A DNA stretch of 64,000 nucleotides, taken from positions 21,609 through 85,608 of the forward strand of contig NZ_KB899110.1 in assembly GCF_000378045.1 (NCBI RefSeq), in the 5' to 3' direction. Made by a program: the position numbers and the translations under genes. Shown piece after piece: positions 61,285-64,000 of the stretch; position 1 is the first letter of the stretch, and every line of letters begins with the position of its first letter. The notes beneath the pieces are model-generated. The model saw only the letters and a list, made by a program, of their open reading frames with translations, did no database searches and was not told the DNA's origin. Source of the DNA: Marinobacterium rhizophilum DSM 18822. GTDB lineage: Bacteria; Pseudomonadota; Gammaproteobacteria; Pseudomonadales; Balneatricaceae.

Positions 61285-63311
61285 ACATGCCTGAAGCAAG
61301 CCTGAGCCGGCGCACCCTGGCCAACGCTCTGCGGGTACTGAGCATGGATGCCGTGCAGCAGGCCGGCTCCGGCCATCCTGGCGCCCCCATGGGCATGGCG
61401 GATATCGCCGAAGTGCTGTGGCGCGATCATCTTAATCACAACCCGCTTAATCCTAGCTGGCCGGATCGCGACCGCTTCGTGCTGTCCAACGGTCATGGTT
61501 CAATGCTGCTGTACAGCCTGTTGCACCTCAGTGGCTACGACCTGCCGATCGAAGAACTCAAACAGTTTCGCCAGCTGCATTCACGCACGCCCGGTCACCC
61601 CGAATACGGCTACACGCCGGGTGTGGAAACCACCACCGGTCCGCTGGGGCAGGGGCTGGCCAATGCGGTGGGCATGGCACTGGCGGAGCAGACGCTTGCG
61701 GCGCAGTTTAACCGGCCGGGTCATGCCATAGTGGATCACCGCACCTATGCCTTTGTCGGTGATGGCTGCCTGATGGAGGGTATCTCGCACGAGGTCTGCT
61801 CGCTGGCCGGTACTCTGGCCCTTGGCAAGCTGATAGTGCTGTACGACGACAACGGTATTTCCATTGATGGCGAGGTTGAGGGCTGGTTCAGCGACGATAC
61901 GCCGGCACGTTTTCGTGCCTACGGCTGGCAGGTGATTGAGGCCGTTGATGGCCATGATGCCGTGGCGATACAGCAGGCGCTGACCGAGGCGCGGCAAAAC
62001 TCCACTCAGCCCAGCCTGATCTGCTGCAAGACTACCATCGGTTTTGGCGCGCCCAACAAATCCGGCAGTCACGAGTGCCATGGCGCTCCGCTGGGCGCCG
62101 ACGAAATTGCCGCCACTCGCGCGGCGCTGGACTGGCCCCACGCCCCCTTCGAGGTGCCGGAATCCGTGTATGCCGACTGGAATGCACGGCAGCGCGGTGC
62201 CGCACTGGAGCGGGACTGGCAGCAGCGCTTGGAGCACTACCGTGCAGAGCATCCGCAACTGGCCATGGAGCTGGAACGCCGGCTGGCCAGCGATCTGCCG
62301 GCCGACTGGGATCAATTCAGCGACGAGCTTGTTGCGCGCACCCAGCAGGCGGCCCGCACCCAGGCAAGTCGCAAGAGCTCGCAGCAGCTGCTCGACGCGC
62401 TGGGGCCGGTACTGCCGGAACTGCTCGGCGGATCAGCGGATCTTGCGCCCTCCAACCTGACCCAGTGGTCGGGTTCGGTAGCGGTGTCGGCGCAGGCCCC
62501 GGCGGGAAACTATATCCACTATGGCGTACGTGAATTTGGCATGAGCGCCATCATGAATGGACTGGCACTGCACGGCGGTTTTATTCCGTACGGCGGCACC
62601 TTCCTGATGTTTACCGAATATGCCCGCAATGCCGTGCGCATGGCGGCGCTGATGGGCATTCGCAACGTCTTTGTCTACACCCATGATTCCATTGGGCTGG
62701 GCGAAGATGGCCCGACCCATCAGCCGATTGAGCAGCTACCGAGCCTGCGCCAGACACCCAATCTGGATACCTGGCGTCCGTGTGACGACACCGAAACTGC
62801 CGTGGCCTGGTGCAGCGCACTGGAGCGCACCGACGGCCCCAGCGCACTGGTGCTGTCGCGCCAGAACCTGCCGGCGCTGGCGCGTACCGCCACGCAGCTG
62901 GGGGATATCCGCCGCGGCGGTTATGTGGTGCGCGACTGTGAAGGCACGGCTGATCTTATCCTGCTGGCGACCGGTTCAGAAGTGGGCCTGGCACTGGCCG
63001 GCGCTGATGTGCTTTGTGCCGCGGGCGTGGCGGTTCGGGTGGTCTCGCTGCCCTGTGTCGAGCGCTTTGAGCGTGAAGATCAACGCTACCGCGATGCGGT
63101 GTTGCCGCCCGGAATACGTGCGCGCGTTGCCATCGAGATGGCGCAGCCGGATGGCTGGTATCGCTACATCGGGCTGGACGGGGCGGTGATCGGCATGACG
63201 AGCTTCGGCGAGTCGGCGCCAGCCGAGGCACTGTTGCGGCACTTCGGCTTTACTGTCGAGCGCGTCGTCGAGACGGCGCGGACGGTACTGGCAGAGCAGA
63301 GGATGGCTTGA
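61281..63311 (+). CDS. tkt: Transketolase, copy 2
   Basis: 676 residues. [36 protein letters not shown] and [15 protein letters not shown] are all present and intact. Closely similar to the transketolase at 19952..21985 over its length, most variable around 285-350 and at the C-terminus. It is followed after two bases by a ten-codon stub of xylulokinase instead of the whole gene. Confidence 0.97.
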   Translation: MNMPEASLSRRTLANALRVLSMDAVQQAGSGHPGAPMGMADIAEVLWRDHLNHNPLNPSWPDRDRFVLSNGHGSMLLYSLLHLSGYDLPIEELKQFRQLHSRTPGHPEYGYTPGVETTTGPLGQGLANAVGMALAEQTLAAQFNRPGHAIVDHRTYAFVGDGCLMEGISHEVCSLAGTLALGKLIVLYDDNGISIDGEVEGWFSDDTPARFRAYGWQVIEAVDGHDAVAIQQALTEARQNSTQPSLICCKTTIGFGAPNKSGSHECHGAPLGADEIAATRAALDWPHAPFEVPESVYADWNARQRGAALERDWQQRLEHYRAEHPQLAMELERRLASDLPADWDQFSDELVARTQQAARTQASRKSSQQLLDALGPVLPELLGGSADLAPSNLTQWSGSVAVSAQAPAGNYIHYGVREFGMSAIMNGLALHGGFIPYGGTFLMFTEYARNAVRMAALMGIRNVFVYTHDSIGLGEDGPTHQPIEQLPSLRQTPNLDTWRPCDDTETAVAWCSALERTDGPSALVLSRQNLPALARTATQLGDIRRGGYVVRDCEGTADLILLATGSEVGLALAGADVLCAAGVAVRVVSLPCVERFEREDQRYRDAVLPPGIRARVAIEMAQPDGWYRYIGLDGAVIGMTSFGESAPAEALLRHFGFTVERVVETARTVLAEQRMA

Positions 63312-63313
63312 TC

Positions 63314-63343
63314 ATGTATCTGGGCATACCCTGTTCATGTTAG
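63314..63343 (+). pseudogene. Stub of a xylulokinase gene
   Basis: ATG TAT CTG GGC ATA, two bases after the transketolase stop, matches the start of xylB at 21988 (MYLGV, also two bases after its transketolase). Similarity ends after about seven codons and a TAG follows at 63341. The remainder of the gene has been replaced by the leader of a binding-protein gene. Confidence 0.7.
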
Positions 63344-63413
63344 GGCACTCTACTAACATTCTAATGATCCTTCCAAGTACGGCACCACAAAAAAAAACAA
63401 CTGGAGATTTACC

Positions 63414-64000
63414 ATGAAAATGCAAATGAGCGCACTGGCCCTGGCAATCACGATCGCCTCTCCCCTGGCCCTCGCAGCTGAAGCCCCCATCATCGGGCTG
63501 ATCACCAAAACCAATACCAATCCCTTCTTCGTAAAAATGCGTCAAGGTGCTGAAGAGAAAGCTGAGGCCATGGGCGCAAAGCTAATGTCCTTTGCCGGCA
63601 AATTTGATGGCGACAACGATTCCCAGGTCCAGGCCATCGAGAACCTGATCTCCGCCGGTGCCAAGGGCATTCTGCTGACCCCGAGCGACACTGCTGCCAT
63701 CGTGCCTGCGGTTGAACGTGCCCGTGAAGCCGGGTTGCTGGTTATCGCCCTGGATACGCCGCTGTCACCGATTACCGCCGCGGATGCGACCTTCGCCACC
63801 GACAACTTCAAGGCCGGCGTACTGATTGGCGAATGGGCCAAGGCTCAGCTGGGCGACAAGGCGGCAGACGCCAAGATTGCCCTGCTGGATCTGAGCAGCA
63901 GCCAAATCACCGTCGATGTCGCTCGTAACCAGGGCTTCCTGCAGGGCTTCGGTATCGATCTGAACGACCCGAAAAAGATGGGTGATGAAACCGATCCGCG
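63414..64000 (+). CDS. FrcB-like sugar ABC transporter binding protein (3' end beyond window)
   Basis: 195 codons visible, open at the right edge. A signal peptide of about 21 residues (hydrophobic [17 protein letters not shown]) is followed by [26 protein letters not shown] and [30 protein letters not shown], the pattern of the fructose/sugar-binding proteins of the FrcB group. CTGGAG lies 8-9 bases before the ATG. It would deliver a sugar to a transporter presumably encoded further right. It differs clearly from the binding protein at 13061. Confidence 0.9.
   Translation, partial: MKMQMSALALAITIASPLALAAEAPIIGLITKTNTNPFFVKMRQGAEEKAEAMGAKLMSFAGKFDGDNDSQVQAIENLISAGAKGILLTPSDTAAIVPAVERAREAGLLVIALDTPLSPITAADATFATDNFKAGVLIGEWAKAQLGDKAADAKIALLDLSSSQITVDVARNQGFLQGFGIDLNDPKKMGDETDP

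Overview
The window reads as chromosomal DNA of a GC-rich gammaproteobacterium, probably an Oceanospirillales/Pseudomonadales-type marine or soil bacterium. This is inferred from the housekeeping genes (valS, nhaA, rarD, acetoacetyl-CoA synthetase, truncated haemoglobin, YitT) and from REP-like GTGGGAGCCCGC palindromes; I cannot name the genus. The left half is accessory DNA, the middle is ordinary chromosome, and the right end is accessory again.

1-9.7 kb is a leftward defence operon: a PLD/SNF2-like helicase, a DUF4391 protein, a type III DNA methyltransferase (Mod), an AlbA_2/ATPase-like protein, and a type III restriction helicase/nuclease (Res) that runs off the left edge. The genes are tightly packed or overlapping, so they probably act as one restriction-modification complex.

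10.1-28.1 kb is bounded by two direct copies of a traX-like gene, the left one decayed. Between them lies a pentitol utilisation locus: a ribitol dehydrogenase-like SDR, a LacI-type repressor, a RbsBAC-style ABC transporter, a FGGY kinase, a HAD phosphatase, transaldolase, transketolase, xylulokinase and a DCXR-like second SDR. Five near-identical 16-bp palindromes (ATGTARACGTYAACAT) lie in the two control regions and are very likely the LacI-type operators. The inferred pathway is import of a pentitol, oxidation to a pentulose, phosphorylation, and entry into the pentose phosphate pathway by transketolase/transaldolase. To the right are a decayed sugar-binding protein gene, a decayed integrase 5' end, a tRNA-3'-end-like sequence and an IS1380-family transposase: the wreckage of integrated elements.

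29.2-56.4 kb is a more conventional chromosome: acetoacetyl-CoA synthetase, an HD-GYP phosphodiesterase, a membrane C13 peptidase, an HdeD-like protein, a stand-alone LigD phosphoesterase, NhaA, a Tat-exported PhoD phosphatase, a nucleoside-recognition membrane protein, an unusual cyclase/periplasmic-binding-protein fusion, small membrane and redox proteins, RarD, an HxlR regulator, haemoglobin, YitT, a stand-alone TrpB, ValS and a four-gene MacAB-type exporter.

56.6-64 kb looks like a rearranged fructose-type (frc) sugar locus: a ROK regulator, a P-loop sugar kinase and an FrcB-like binding protein (cut by the right edge). A second copy of the HAD-transaldolase-transketolase cassette sits among them. 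The second cassette keeps the same gene junctions as the first, and a ten-codon stub of xylulokinase remains after its transketolase, which shows how it was derived.
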